Below, piece by piece: positions 1 to 12,510 of a stretch of 64,000 bases of DNA. A model generated the notes under the pieces. The model made no database searches. It saw only the letters and a list, made by a program, of their open reading frames with translations, and was not told the origin of the DNA. Numbering within the stretch: the first letter of the stretch is position 1; the number at the start of each line of letters is the position of its first letter. Position numbers and translations under genes: made by a program. Source of the DNA: Engraulis encrasicolus (Eukaryota; Chordata; Actinopteri; Clupeiformes; Engraulidae); NCBI RefSeq assembly GCF_034702125.1, contig NC_085875.1, forward strand, positions 52,571,176 through 52,635,175. The letters run 5' to 3'.

Positions 1-2220
1 CTATAACTTAACCTGGTTTACTCCTAATCCAGCTCCTTAGTATACACCTCTGTTTTCCTCAGTCTTAGGGCCTTTCCCATTTCTAATTTCTACCCCTACA
101 CCTATTCCCTTTCCCCTCGTATGTTCAAAGGGAGGTTTAAGGCGTAGGGCTTGAAACGCAACCCCTACGAATTGAGGCACCCTTTGAACAATCACGGAAT
201 GACTCCCATATAGGGGTGGGCGATATGGGCAAAAAAAAAATATCTCGATAAGTTTTAGAATTTTCACGGTAACGATAAATTTGACGATCATTTCCAAAAA
301 CAGTTGCAAAAACCAGTAGGGCCTATTTCAGGAGGGGGGGGGGGTTAATCAATGTGTTTGAATTGTACTGTATGGGGATTTGGCAGGGCAGGGTGAGTAA
401 AGCAGATCATTTGTAGGCCTATGTAGCCTAAACTGCATGTTACCAAGAGGTCTGCATAAATGATGGCATGTCTACACTAGGCTACATCACAAAGCATGGC
501 AGTATAACAAAGATACACATTTATGCTGTCTATTATTTGTGCATGATTCCAGAGCAATTTCAATTCTGCACTGGAGGTAGTAGTGCTGCATTTGTGTTGT
601 AACTGGGGAGGGACAGACAGTTGGGAGAAATGCTGTGCTGAAGAGCTTTTGAATTTAATAACATGTCAATAAAAAAAATGTTTTATAATGTATTGCTTAT
701 GATTCTGTTAGATGACAGCCATTTTTGACTGGAAACAGTGCAAGGATATGAAACTAGGGCAGCTGCAAATTGCATGTGTTGAATTTCATACATTGTAATT
801 TAACTCACTGCGCCAGTCTAACTTAACAGTACTTGTCCACCTAAGCAGTTATGCCATCTATACATGCAGGTGGGTGTTTGAGTAGTGAGTAACAGCCACT
901 AATAGTTGTAGAGAACAACATTGCTTAGCCTAGTTCGCTAACTAGCATGCTAACTAGCGATTTCTCAGACCAGAGACAAAGCTATTTATCTTCCTAACTA
1001 TTTGGCTTTCCATAATCACAGACAGCTGCTAATTAAAGCACATAGTTTCAAAACGCCCTCAGCATCATGCAATGGCTGGTTTAATGGTTGAATTCCTCAT
1101 GTAAATCCACCATTTGGATAACAACAACTCTCTTCCACTGCCCAGCAGCAGCAGCTGTGCACGGGTGACACTCTCTTCCTGTCTGGCAAAACGCTGCAGC
1201 CCGCCCCCCTCAGTACTGTCTGCTCATTGGTTCACAGACTTTACTCTCCAGTTCACAACAACACTACTATTGGCTGACAGGCTTGGCTGTCGTCGCTGAA
1301 TTTCAAAAGGACAGCAGTGTTGCGCAACCCTTACAAAACCTGCATGATTTCCATGCACTGTGTTGATGTTAATAGCGATTATTTTACATGCGTTTCATGG
1401 AGAAAATGGCCATTACACAGAAGGACAATGTTAAACTTGGTACAATGGAATAATTCACTTCACTATCACTTTAAAACCATCAATTGCTGCGAAAATAGTT
1501 AAACTTGTGTGCTGTTGTCGATGCCGCAGCTTGCCACCAATTTTTAAAGGCATTCACAATGCATTCATGGAAATCTGTCGTAGCTCTCCATCTGGAGTTT
1601 GGTGTCTGAAAATCTCTGTTTGGAGATGTGGAAAGTACTTCGCCGTACCCCTTCCCCTCTGTGTTAACGTGAATTGAGACGCCACTACCCCTACACATGG
1701 ACGCACAGAACGGAGGGGAAGGGGAAAGGCGTAGGGCTAAGGGATGTTATGGGATTTAGCTTAAGTTTAGTTCAGCTCGGCACAGGCAACCTTGTTCAGT
1801 GCAGCAAACGTATGTCTCATGGTCACTCAGAGTTTCTTAGAATGTAGATGGTCACTTACTATAGAATTGTTCCTGTTACTGTCTCTCAACAATTCTCAGA
1901 CCGAGGACCACTTCACTTCACACGTACCACTAGTAGGGAATCAGTAGGCTACTTTAGAACATTCTTCAGGAACGGTCAGGTTCATATCAATGTGTTGAAT
2001 GCTTGCATCATGCATGGTCAGACATGGAATATGCAGGAATAATAATTCTTAGAAAGAGTCTTAAAAAGATCTTATTTACCTCTGGTTGGTGGCTGACCAC
2101 TGTTGCTCCCAAATCCACCGAAGGAGAAAACAAACTGTTAAGACTGTTTCAAGATCTTATGCTAAGAGTTAGGTTATATTTATAGTGGCCTTTGTTGTTT
2201 CACAAGAATTCCATTCAAGA
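1..2220. other. No gene recognised
   Basis: AT-rich unique-looking sequence with only short open frames. Pyrimidine-rich motifs of the kind CCCTACNCCT/CCTTTCCC recur near 60-125. Their complements (AAGGCGTAGGGCT) occur near 150 and 1720, which suggests remnants of one old repeat. The end of a hAT-like element starts at 211. Confidence 0.4.
211..300 (+). mobile_element. End fragment of a hAT-like nonautonomous element
   Basis: Starts TAGGGGTGGGCGATATGG, the same terminus as the complete element at 48276-48653, followed by similar GATAA-rich sequence. The opposite terminus was not found nearby, so the copy is truncated. Confidence 0.5.
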
Positions 2221-2240
2221 AGAATGAACAGAGCTTTATT

Positions 2241-2430
2241 TTTGTGGAGTTAGAAACTGGATTGTCAAAATGTAATCACTTGCTCCTTTTGTCATTTCCA
2301 ACAACTCCACAAAGTTTAATCAAAATCGGTTCATGACTGTTTGAGTTATTCTGCTAACACACAGACAGACAAACAGATAGACAGACAAACCAACATGACC
2401 AAAAACACAACCCCCTTCGCGGGGTTAAAA
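2241..2430 (+). mobile_element. SINE-like retroposon, 3' part (family A)
   Basis: Matches the 3' half of the near-complete copies at 33298-33670 and 19184-19522: GTGGAGTTAGAAACTGG, then ACAAAGTTTAATC, a CAGACAGACAAAC tract, and an end close to the hairpin CCCCCTTCGCGGGG. The 5' half is absent. The family name is not known to me. Confidence 0.6.
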
Positions 2431-2773
2431 TGTGCATATCAACACATAAGCTGTAAGATCTTAAGACAAAGTCAACAGAAATTACCCTTTTAATTCCCTC
2501 TTAAATAATGAATACTGAAATACTACAAAATACTATATATAATTTTATACTGCTATATTGTGTTGCCCAGTCTTGCACTTTAAATGTCTGCATGTGTATT
2601 TACTAGTATAGACCATAGACATAGACTAATCTAGACTGGCAATGGGCGATTCAAGGCACTAGCAGAATTTTGGATTAACTGGGCGCAGCCATCTTTGCGA
2701 TTTTGCGATTGTGAATATATGTGCAATGTTTTGTGTAATGTCCTTTTGTCTTCTTCTGTATTTATGTATGTAT

Positions 2774-3026
2774 ATATGAAGAGCTCTTTTCCAAAACGCT
2801 ATATCCACCATTCTTGACTTTTTGCATTTTAATATTGGAATTGAGTGTTAAGAAGTCCTTTAATCTATGTGTCAATTCTTGCCATTCAAATGTTTTCAGA
2901 ACATAATTAAACCTCTATAAAATGCATTTTGCAATGCAATTCAATGGAATGCCCAATGCAAAAATGTCAATTTCCCAACATTCTATAAAATGGATATATC
3001 TTGTTTTGGAAAAGAGCTCTTCATAT
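2774..3026. mobile_element. MITE with 24-bp terminal inverted repeats
   Basis: ATATGAAGAGCTCTTTTCC at 2774 recurs exactly inverted at 3026. The perfect TIR runs 24 bp (2774-2797 and 3003-3026) and continues with imperfect TATATCCA. The interior of about 200 bp is AT-rich and noncoding. Confidence 0.75.
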
Positions 3027-3035
3027 GCTACTTGA

Positions 3036-3085
3036 CACCTTAATTTCCCTCTGGATCAATAAATGATACTCTACTCTACTACTTT
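3036..3085 (+). mobile_element. LINE 3' tail
   Basis: TTAATTTCCCTCTGGATCAA, then TAAATGATA and (CTACT)n, is a typical 3' end of fish L2-type LINEs. No coding part is attached; the copy is severely 5' truncated. Confidence 0.5.
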
Positions 3086-3599
3086 CTACTTCTTATCATG
3101 GAGAGCCGGCTCTTTCGGCTCCCAATCAGCTCCCTATACATACATATTTTTCAATTAGTTCCTTGGCCAAATTGGCTCAACAAATTGAGAAAAAAAGTGT
3201 TTTCAAATTGTCTGCTCTGTGGGAATTGCAGAGCATATGTGCAACAAGAGGGAGGTGGAGAGACAACGAGACACCGGAAGTCCATGAAAAAAATAAGAAC
3301 CGGCTCGTTCGCGACCGACACATCACTAGAAGGAACACGCCGAAACATATTAGTGCAATAGAAAAACCACTATATCCAAGGTGCGGCCATTTCTAGAGAA
3401 ATATATGTGAGTTGCACCTGGTCTTGTCATGACCCATTGAGGTGAGGCATGTAACGGATTATGTAATGTCATTAGCTCCAATAGTAACTGAAACTCAGAG
3501 CCACTGCCACTGTCAGAAACACTTAGAGGCAGTCTCAATCATAACGGCCCAGCACTTCTAGCCAAAACCCTTGCCTCTGGGGCCATATGCATCTCCATG

Positions 3600-3760
3600 G
3601 AGCACAAGGTCTTGTGCCAATGAGCATGCCTCACACTGGACGAGCCATGTTTTGCACCAATGAGCTGTCTTCACCCTGAGTGTCCCACACTGCTTCGGCC
3701 AATGAGCTTTCTTCACCCTAGACCGGCCACATTCTACATCAGTGAGCACCACTCAGCTGA
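3600..3760 (+). repeat. Four imperfect 40-bp tandem repeats with CCAATGAGC
   Basis: The CAATGAGC core occurs near 3618, 3658, 3699 and 3739 (last one CAGTGAGC), about 40 bp apart, each followed by a CTTCAC/CTCAC stretch. It lies about 210-350 bp upstream of the TATA box at 3967, so it may be an enhancer-like part of the retroelement. Confidence 0.65.
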
Positions 3761-3966
3761 CTGGACTTGATTTTCAAATGCTAGAAGAAAAAAAACATAG
3801 ACCTGCTCCTTGATTTCTACAGGAGATGTTCCCTTATCAGTCGAATTTCGTTCGACGTTCCTCTCTGTACAGGAGGTCCTCATTCTATGAGACATCCACC
3901 AAAGCACCTTTATAATCACCCCCGTAGGCATAAAGCTGCGAGGACCCGTAGCCGCTCTTGAGAGGG

Positions 3967-3974
3967 TATAAAAG
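3967..3974 (+). promoter_or_regulatory. TATA box of the retroelement
   Basis: TATAAAAG in a GC-rich context (GAGAGGGTATAAAAGCGGGG), a textbook pol II core promoter, 785 bp upstream of the RT remnant. Confidence 0.55.
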
Positions 3975-4751
3975 CGGGGGCGCGCATGCGTTCTCTTCGC
4001 TTTTCATGAGCAGCAGCCAGCTTTCAAGGCTATGGTCCCTTCTCGTCAAGTGAAAAATGCTCAGCCTGCTCCGAACTACCAATAGGGTGCCCCCTACTCG
4101 GCCCTGTCGTCACCGCAGTGGCCTAAGCCCTCTCGAAGCACTGACTTCAAAGATGTTCCCCAGGATACTCACACTAGTCCGGCAGACGACAAACGCACCA
4201 AGGCACGGTTCAAAAAGCCTCCCCCCTGAACCTGGGAAAGGGGACCAAAAGAACAGGTAGCCTGCCAGGACGTCAGATGCCCCACACATGGTGAACCCGA
4301 CGACGCGATGGGCCAAAGCCCCTCAATGTTTGTTGTATACTACACTACTTTTCTGAGGATATAGGCAACTGTAATCATCTGCTCTTTCTGCCAACTAGTT
4401 CTTTCTGGTCACTGGTAGACTTGCGCCGCGTCAGAAAAAAAACTGATGCACGACCTTGCGCCACGCCACGAATTTTGAGCTTGTGAAGGGTGGCGTGACG
4501 CCATTTTGGGTCACATGACGGCTCGATCCATTGGTGCGCTTGAAGTACAAATTGGTGCGCTTCAGACACCTGTGCTAGGTGCATAGAATTCCTCTTGGAT
4601 TTTAAATACAATGGAGAGAGATTATCGTCTACAGTTCAATCGACGCCCGCCTGCTTCTCACTCAGTGGTCCCTTAGGTGGCACACTATGAACAGGCAATT
4701 ACACTGAGGGATGAGATTGCGACGTAACTCACTAAGAAAGCAATACGGATC

Positions 4752-4976
4752 GTTCCCCCTTCGGAGGCCGAGGATGGTATCTATAGTAGATACTTCCTAC
4801 AGCCTTTAAAAAATGGTGGCCTACGGCCTATACTTGACCTAAAACATCTCAACTCCTATTTCAAAGTCTTATGATTTAAGATGATGACTCCGGCAATTGT
4901 CATGCGCTCGGTGCATTGCGATGATTGGTTCACTTCAGTTGATCTGAAGGACGCCTACTTTCAGATTGTGGAAAAG
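4752..4976 (+). pseudogene. Reverse transcriptase fragment (DIRS-like)
   Basis: One frame of 75 codons with a single TGA stop. It reads YSRYFLQPLKNGGLRPILDL, then KHLNSYF, and after the stop DDWFTSVDLKDAYFQI. G-LRPILDL-LN and W(F)TS-DLKDAYF are fingers/palm motifs of DIRS-type RT, the last holding a catalytic Asp. The frame ends in TAG and the downstream RT is not recognisable. This is a dead fragment of retroelement pol, not a host gene. Confidence 0.7.
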
Positions 4977-5805
4977 TAGACGCTTCTCTCTGCCAGGATA
5001 GACCGTCATGAGTTAGATGGGGAAACAGCTTCAGGACTTCAAGTTATCAAAAATATAAGTGCTTTTTATTTTTTCCATTGGTTGCAAAGCAGTAACGGCA
5101 TCACGTGTCCGTCAGATAAACTCATTGCATCCCCATCGAAGTCCACAAATCATTGTCAACATTATTAGTGCTTACGACTGCCTATTGGCTTTTGTGTTAG
5201 TTTGAACGCTATACACGGTTTGGTCTGTTATGATGCTACCCGAATGCGCACGCAGCCAGGGATCCCAAAATGCTAAGTGGCTAGGTGTTTAACATTGGAA
5301 GTTGCATTGGACCAGTGTGGTGCGTGGTTAAAACCTGTTTTCTAGACGACTGGATGTTGTAGCGGTTTCTGTGCTTTCTGTATTCCTACTGACTCCATTC
5401 TGCGATAACACCAGAATTGATTCAGATACTTTGTAAATGAAGTTATATTGTTTCACTCCAATCACACATTGCGACAAGGTTTGAGTGATTGCAGCATCCA
5501 AACAATCAGAGGCTGCCTCCGATCGTGAAACCCCACCAGTGGCTAACGCTTTGCAACACAATATAGCGTCTTTTAGAGCACATGGCAAGGAATTCCATGA
5601 TAGTATGCTCTTCTAAACGGTGTCACCGACAGTGCAGTGGGCGAGTTAGTGGATAAAACCGCAAGCCGACAAGACAACAGGTCCTTGTCATACACTGTGC
5701 AGGGCTCCAATGGGACTTCAAATGATAAACACATAGCCGCATAGCATTTTGGAATCCCTGGCTGTGTACACATTCAACTGTTTACCAACAGTCGGAACCC
5801 ATGTA

Positions 5806-6420
5806 CAGTTGAGGACGATATTAATAGCCCCCCTCCTGAAATTAGACATTTCTCTTGATTTCTCAGTAAGAATGACCATTATTAACAGTTTCTGTTATTC
5901 TGGAAACAAATACAGTGATGGAGATAATGTTCAATGAGTTGAATTTGGATTTTTCTATTGTTACGATGAGTTTAAACAAAAAACGGGCAAAAATGACAAG
6001 GACAAAATTATTAGCCCCCTGATCATTAATAGTCAATATGGCGCCATTAATGAACCAAAACTGACAACAGGCTCTAATAAGTTGCTACCTAGGTTGGCAC
6101 ATGCCCCACTAGGGATTTTGGCCCATTTCTTCACTGCAAAGTGTTCTAGATGGTTCAAATCACATGGATGCTGAGCATAGACATTAACCACCGACTCTCA
6201 GAGGGATTGGGGACTGGACTATGGTGATTCCAATATCATGGTTTTAGTGTCCTTGAAGAATCTCTGAACTAATGCAAATGTATGCTTTGGGTTACAATGT
6301 TGTTGGAAGACCCAGCAATCCAGATTCAGACCCAGACTCCCTGTGTCTGAAGCTGAATAACAGACTAAACTTGATGCCCCACCACTATGTGTAACTGTGG
6401 AAACTGCTTAGCCTCATTAG
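5806..6420 (-). mobile_element. Tc1/mariner-like element, one end only
   Basis: Starts after a TA with CAGTTGAGGACGATATTAAT and has a second direct repeat (GACAAAATTATTAGCCCCCT) near 6001, the IR/DR arrangement of Tc1-like transposons. Sequence beyond it resembles decayed transposase read on the minus strand. The other end was not found, so 6420 is approximate. Confidence 0.6.
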
Positions 6421-6836
6421 ACCAAAGAAGCATTGGACACCTGCCTAATTCTTTTTAAATTTTTAGTTGTTGCCATTTTTGGACTATTTGCCATGTTTGC
6501 CAGTTTGGATTTTTGTGTTTTCCTTGGATGTTTATGGACAAAGTTATTTGATTCTGAAGATTGGATCATCTGAGCCATTTTGTTTCCTTGGAACTTTTTT
6601 GTTGAATTTGAATGACCAACTGCAACTTTGAGTTTTTGGACTGGCAGTTTATGCTGACCTGCCTTTGGGACTTTTGAGTGTCAAAGTGAAAGACACAACT
6701 CTGATCTGCATTAGGGTCTCCCAATTTGGGAATCCAATGTTTGGAAGCTTGCTGGAATTTTCAAACATTTAGGCACTGTGTTTGCAGGCCTGCGTGCCCG
6801 TGTGTGAATGTGTGTGTGTTGCCTGGTTCCTACCAG

Positions 6837-9201
6837 ACCTTTGTGTTTGAGCTCTGGAGTCCCCTGGTGGTGCTCAACACACACGTCAGTCTGGGAGCAT
6901 GTAGCAGGATTCCATTTCTGGACTCGAAAAAATAATGCAGAGCATTTATTGCTTCAATATTGATGGCAGCTCGCATTGAGGTGTCACGGGACATATTATA
7001 CCACTGATTCTTGAGAAAGTGGCTAAAACAGGTTGTAATCTTGAAAGAAAAAAATGAAGTGAATTACAAAATAATATGGTATATCCTCGTAAACAAAGGT
7101 CTTAACTTTTCAGAAATGCACAAGGCCAATCTCCCCATTTTTATTTTTTTTCAGAAATCAAGTTTTTCTCTGATCATACCTTGTTTTTTGTCAACACCGT
7201 CAGACACAATTAAAAGCAATAAAAAGTGTATTTATTTGGTTGCATATGTATCTGGAGTTTTTAAGTGATTGTGTGTGTTTTTTGGTTCACACATACGCCT
7301 TTAAATGTTGAAAATTCACTTACATTCTATTTTAATACTGCTTCATGTGTTCTAATTTAAAAATATGTGCTGTCAGACAATGCTTACTTAATGCCTAAAT
7401 AGATAAAACATTTTTTTGTAATTTCACAAATATTCGTGTAGGCTTAAATTTGCTATTACTTAAATTTGTAATTACTATTACACTAATTCAACAACTCCAA
7501 AGGAAAATTTTGTAAGCATATTCATTTAAAATGTCCAAAATTCCTTCTTACGGTGTTGACTTAAGAACTGACGGTGGTGACAGTAATCTGAAGGTGGTGA
7601 AAGTTACCTAATTATTACCTACATTTAGCAAAATAAATAGCCCTCTCAAGTCAATGACATCTAGCATGAACACTTTATTTTTCTGTGTGCACAGTATGCT
7701 TGTGCATGTGTTTTTTCTTCATTTGTTAGATACTGTAGAAAGTAGGCCTAGATTATTGAAAATGTGGCATAAACAGGTTTTTCAAATTGTTCAAATCCAA
7801 AATATAGAGGTGTATTATCATAGATTGAGGTCTTGGCTGTGCAGTGAATGTATTGGCCAAGCTCCCCATGTTTTACATTTTTCAGAAAATGGCCTCTTTC
7901 TTGGTTTTGTCACCAGCGTCAGACAGAATTAGAATAAAAAAAAAATAATGTTTACTGTATTTAAGTGAATTACTTTTACAATTCAACATAATTGTAGATA
8001 CGTATTGGAAGCATATTCTTAAAACTTGTCAAAAACATGTAAAACACGTGCTTTTTTGTGAACTACATCAGATGTCACCACCGTCAGGTTTTGTGACAAA
8101 AAACCCTCCAAATGCACCTCAGTGGAGGCTAGAGTATAAGTTTGGCTCACAATTATTACTAACCTGTCTGGTAATGTTTCATTAACCAGTACAATTTAGT
8201 AAAATATGGAACAAGATGATGAGCGGAACAAAATCTGACGGTGGTGACATCTGACGGTGTGAGACAAAAAAACACTCTTTTACATATTGTGCATTTTTTG
8301 CTCACATTAGCCACTTAGTTTTCGCTATATTTCTTAGGGGCTTCATGCCGCTTCTGAAAAAGTACATATAATTAACATTAATGTAACATAATACTATTAA
8401 AACCCCCGACGGTGTTGACAGTTTATGGTTGGGACAGTACCAGTGTCCAAACAAATTAACAAATTGAGGAGAAATTAGTAAATTTACAGGAGCTTCAGTG
8501 ATGGTGAAGTATTCAGTAGAGCTGAAGGTTTGAAAAGTAATGACAATGACCTTGTCCATCCCTGATTTTATTGTCTTTTTTAAGAAAATCTGACGGTGGT
8601 GACCAATATGCTGGACACACTTTGAGCAATCAGAAAATAATAGTAAATATTGTTTTACACGCACTATGTGCATATCTGCAGAACCACTTCAATATGGACT
8701 TTCACATCATGGTGATATTATTCAATAATATCAGTGATTTTTACATTTTAAGTCAATTGAAATGATGATGTCTGGCCTTGGGACAGCTGTTTTTACAGGG
8801 TGTGGGCAGCTTTATAGCCATGAAAAGTAATAAAATTACACTTAAATATTTCAAACGACTGTACATTTGTGTAACAGACCCCTGGGTATTTACCTGGATT
8901 CATTTTGTTCCTGAAAATGTAGTTTATTTTCAACAGAATTGGCAGTTTATTGCAGAGACATGTTTTAGCCGCTTTCTCAAGAATCAGTGATACAGTACAC
9001 TATATTGACAATTTAGAGATCAACAGAAAACATCTTTGAAGGAATTTGTTGATATTGAAGCAATACATGCTGTGATTATTTTTGACTGGATAAATGGAAT
9101 CCTGTTACATGCTCCCCGACGTAGTAGTGGAGCTCACAAAGCTGCATGGAACTACAGGTTGGGCAAGAGCCAGGGTAGTGTGCGTGTATGTTTGTGCGCT
9201 T
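6837..9201. mobile_element. 2.4-kb nonautonomous inverted-repeat element with GACGGTGGTGAC motifs
   Basis: The outer arms (about 6885-6960 and 9035-9120) are inverted copies sharing GGGAGCATGTA(A/G)CAGGATTCC and TATTGCTTCAATAT. An inner inverted pair, CTGATTCTTGAGAAAG, lies at 7001 and near 8988. The core holds about nine GACGGTGGTGAC-like motifs. Its outer sequence (GAGCTCTGGAGTCCCC...CACACAC) is related to the elements at 16872-17418 and 49320-49560. No frame looks like a transposase. Exact ends are uncertain. Confidence 0.6.
7190..8603. repeat. Interspersed GACGGTGGTGAC motif array
   Basis: Copies on the plus strand: 7549, 7570-7581, 8237-8248, 8253, 8408-8419, 8592-8603. Inverted copies: 7190-7201, 7909-7920, 8074-8085. 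A weaker copy is at 7590. Flanks are AT-rich and differ, so the motif is conserved more than its surroundings. Confidence 0.8.
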
Positions 9202-12200
9202 ATTGCCAGTCCCATGTCTCCCAGTACACAATAAGCATCAGAAGGAAATAGCGCAACTCTAAATCGCAATTGCATAGTCATTAAAACGTTAAACAGTGAG
9301 AAGGGAAGGTCACCTTCTCGCACAGATTCACATTTACCCCCCCAGCATAGGAAATACCTATGCTTTGGCTTTGAGGGGGTGTCTTACTAGTTCATGGTGC
9401 TCCCCTTTAGGTTAGCCATGAGCCCGCTGTAGTGGTAATTGGAGGTTAACACATTGAGTAACGACGACGTAATAATAAGTTTCTCACGCCCATGCGTTGT
9501 ATACCAAAACGTAAAAAATACGTTTTTGCGTTTAATTATCATATTTCGAATCTACACCCTTCAATGGACAATATATGTGATTTTGGGAGCTCTGTGATGG
9601 ACAGATGGACATAAAAGAGAAAAAAATGTAGTCAAAAGTTTGTGTTATGATTTGGACATTTTAATTTATCTTACCAAGATGTCTGGATGGCAACCCATGT
9701 CGACTACCGTAGACTATCTGTAATAGGCTCCTAATGATCGAGCTGCCTGCATTGATGCTACGGCTCTGCATTTGATTTCGTCGCTAAATGATACTGCAAT
9801 GATGCTGTTTTACTCTCTCTGTACCCCTTCACCTTGTGGTATAGTAGCTACAGGAAGGGCTATGGTAGCTATCTGGGCTGCTGCCGTATTCGTGAATTGT
9901 GCTATGTTGTTGTTTCCCTAGTACGGTCGGTGCCCACGCTGTAGCGCATGTTGTGTCTGACTTCACGCAATAGGTAAACAAAGAGACCATTGTATATCGT
10001 GCCTGGAGTATCTTGAACTTTCTGGACTTGCTTCCTAGACCTTTACCAGATCCTTGGATCCAAATGGCACCCGAACTGTGATTGGAGTAATGCGCTCCGA
10101 TTTGGAAGTTTGATCGCCAACCAGATAAGAATTGTTTATTTGATTATTCGCCCCCATGTTGAACTTTCTGTGTCTTCCTGTATGTGAAAAGCCAGAAGCT
10201 AGCATAGATGGCTACATATCATATGGATCGAATGGGCTACTACATCTTAGCATCATATCATTGGGATTTGTTGTTGTCAATGTTGGGCTATTCTTTCGGG
10301 AGTCATTGGGAGCTATTTTAGCAAATGTCTCACCTTCTGCGTGTGTGCAAAGAGTTTGTGTTCAGTCTGTGTGAAAAACACGGATTTCGAAGGGCATTGA
10401 TTGCCGATGTCGTAGTGGGGAAGAGGTGTGTCTTGATGAGCAGCAAGATGCGTGTCAGAGCTAACCTTGCACCAAATTGTGATTAAAACCAACTCGTCCT
10501 CTTTCAAACTCTTGACATTCTGAAGGAGCGCACCCTTCACAAAAACCTCAATATCTCCGATTGTAGCTGAACTCCATGGATACCCGCTTCGGTTTAGCTT
10601 GGGTTTGCTCAGCAATAAAAGCTGGTATAGAAACACGGTTTTCACCTACTAAGAGGGCAGAGTCTCCACTTTCGAACGAGCCATAATATATTTCAGTGGC
10701 CCTATCACATACTACGCTTTGAGTCTACAAAAAATGTCAAAAAAGGGCTTGGAACGCTGGTATTCTACGACATAATTCCGTGAGCACCGCAAGTATTCAA
10801 TGTGTTCAGAGTGGATTCTTAGGCTCCAATTGTAATTACATAATCGGTTTAGGGAAATATTCTTCACAAGGGGACCAAACGATGTAGGGCTAGTTACAAT
10901 AATGTAATCGAAATTACATTATTTGGTGTGCAAAGAATAACTTCCTCGCACGGCTGGCACCTAAAGATGTAGTTGAACTACAATAATTGGATGTAAGGGA
11001 AATTGCAATAATGTAATTGAAATCACATTATAAAGTATAAAATTCTTACACAGTTCCAAATATCTAATGTGTTATTAAAATATGTGAGGAATAAAAGTAT
11101 AAGAAATGATGCATGAGACGTAGGCTAGCTAAACTCCTCACGCTGGGGGATCAATAATGTTGGTATGGATTTATGAAATCACAAATTGTGTAATTAATGA
11201 TTGCATAAATCACGTCTCATGGCCGTCTCATAAAATCATAACAAGTAGTAATCGGAAGGTAATTGTGTGAATTATTTTCTGCTTGACTTCGTATAAATTC
11301 AAATAAGACAAACACAGTTCACCACAATGCACATTTATTGTAAAAGCATCATCCGGTAATAACACTGATACAGCCAAGATTTTACGGGCATAAGAATTTC
11401 AGTAAAATATACAACGACGGATGTATGGAAGGATGCGCTATGCTTGTGTGGTTGTTTGTGTACGCTGTGCGTGTGTGTATTTGTGTGGGTGTGTGTGTGA
11501 GAAAGAGAGGCAGGCGCGCTCTGCGGAGCGTGGTGCGCTTGTGTTACCGCTTGTCTGAAGCGGTGGGGGGAGAGCGAGAGAGAGCTGTGTGTTCTGTATG
11601 AACTTATTGCTCAAATGACTCTGCGCAGCTCTGGCGCGCAGAACGAAATATGAGATACAGGAGGGGCGAAAAGCTTTCAGATTTCAAAGCGGGAATATAT
11701 CTCGTAGATAAGAGTTAAAGCTGATAAGAAAATACCATCCTTTGTTAAAAGGGGTTACAGTATTTGTGGGGGAAGGGCTTGGCGCCCTTTCTAAGAAAAA
11801 CTTGCGGAAGTTAGCCCCTTAATGCACGCCGTACCTCCAGTGGCACACTTTAATAGTCATTGAATGTTAACTATACTATACTATGACATAACACAGGGCC
11901 TTTAGTAATGTACCACGACTTGGTCATTGCCATAATGGTAACAGAACATTTATAACGCTTTGTCTTAAAGCAATGGTTCAGAGTAGATTCATCCTCATGC
12001 CATTTAAACCGTGACATCCATACAGTAGTCCACCCGTGCAGTAGTCCACCTGAAGTGTTTTCTTGCTTGGGCTTACATCAGCAGAGTTACCAAGTTATTT
12101 AATGTTTATTCCGGATAGCTTGGCACAAGAGTATATGGATCCCGGGCACTACCTCCAAACTTACCCCACAAAAATCACATGTCATAACACCAAACTTCTA

Positions 12201-12360
12201 CAGTAGTACAAATATGGTCTGTACTCACAAAACAAAGCATTTGGAAGTTTGTAAATAGTCCAGGAGTTTATTATTATCAACACAAGCCGAATAGCTTTTC
12301 TGCTCCTAAAACTGCGCCGACATTACTTCCGTCATCTGAGACTAGCCCGTAATAGACATT
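9202..12360. other. No gene recognised
   Basis: AT-rich noncoding sequence. Similar segments with TGTAATNGAAATNACATTAT near 10895 and 11010 suggest a short diverged duplication. A 110-aa minus-strand open frame (10645..10313) resembles no family I know and has no supporting context. Confidence 0.4.
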
Positions 12361-12510
12361 TTTAGCTGAAAAAACTGTACATTGGTCATTCTTATTAAAT
12401 ATTAGTTTATTACTATTACTCATGAAAAGGTCAAATTTGGCAATAGGCAGCTTCAATGAACTGCATAGTAGGCAATACCTACTTTGGCCACCATCCTACA
12501 CAGTGCAACT
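12360..12510 (-). mobile_element. TTAA-target element fragment (GTGCACTGTG family)
   Basis: On the minus strand it begins next to TTAA with AGTTGCACTGTGTAGGATGG and continues CTATTGCCAAATTTGACC, like the complete copy at 35864-36222. The other end is missing. Confidence 0.6.

Larger units (their letters stand above)
3540..4990 (+). mobile_element. Decayed DIRS-like retroelement
   Basis: Order: CCAAT-containing 40-bp repeats, the palindrome TCGAATTTCGTTCGACG near 3841, a TATA box, a short Pro/Arg-rich open frame (4057-4260), then a reverse-transcriptase remnant at 4752-4976. The RT motifs fit DIRS better than gypsy. No recombinase part was found and the 3' end is lost. A gypsy-type origin is the main alternative. 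Confidence 0.5.

Noticed and set aside
8302..8673. 123-aa minus-strand frame
   Set aside because: Lies inside the GACGGTGGTGAC element; no transposase motif, composition random-like.
10313..10645. 110-aa minus-strand frame as a gene
   Set aside because: No family resemblance, no splice or promoter support; length is within chance for this much noncoding DNA.
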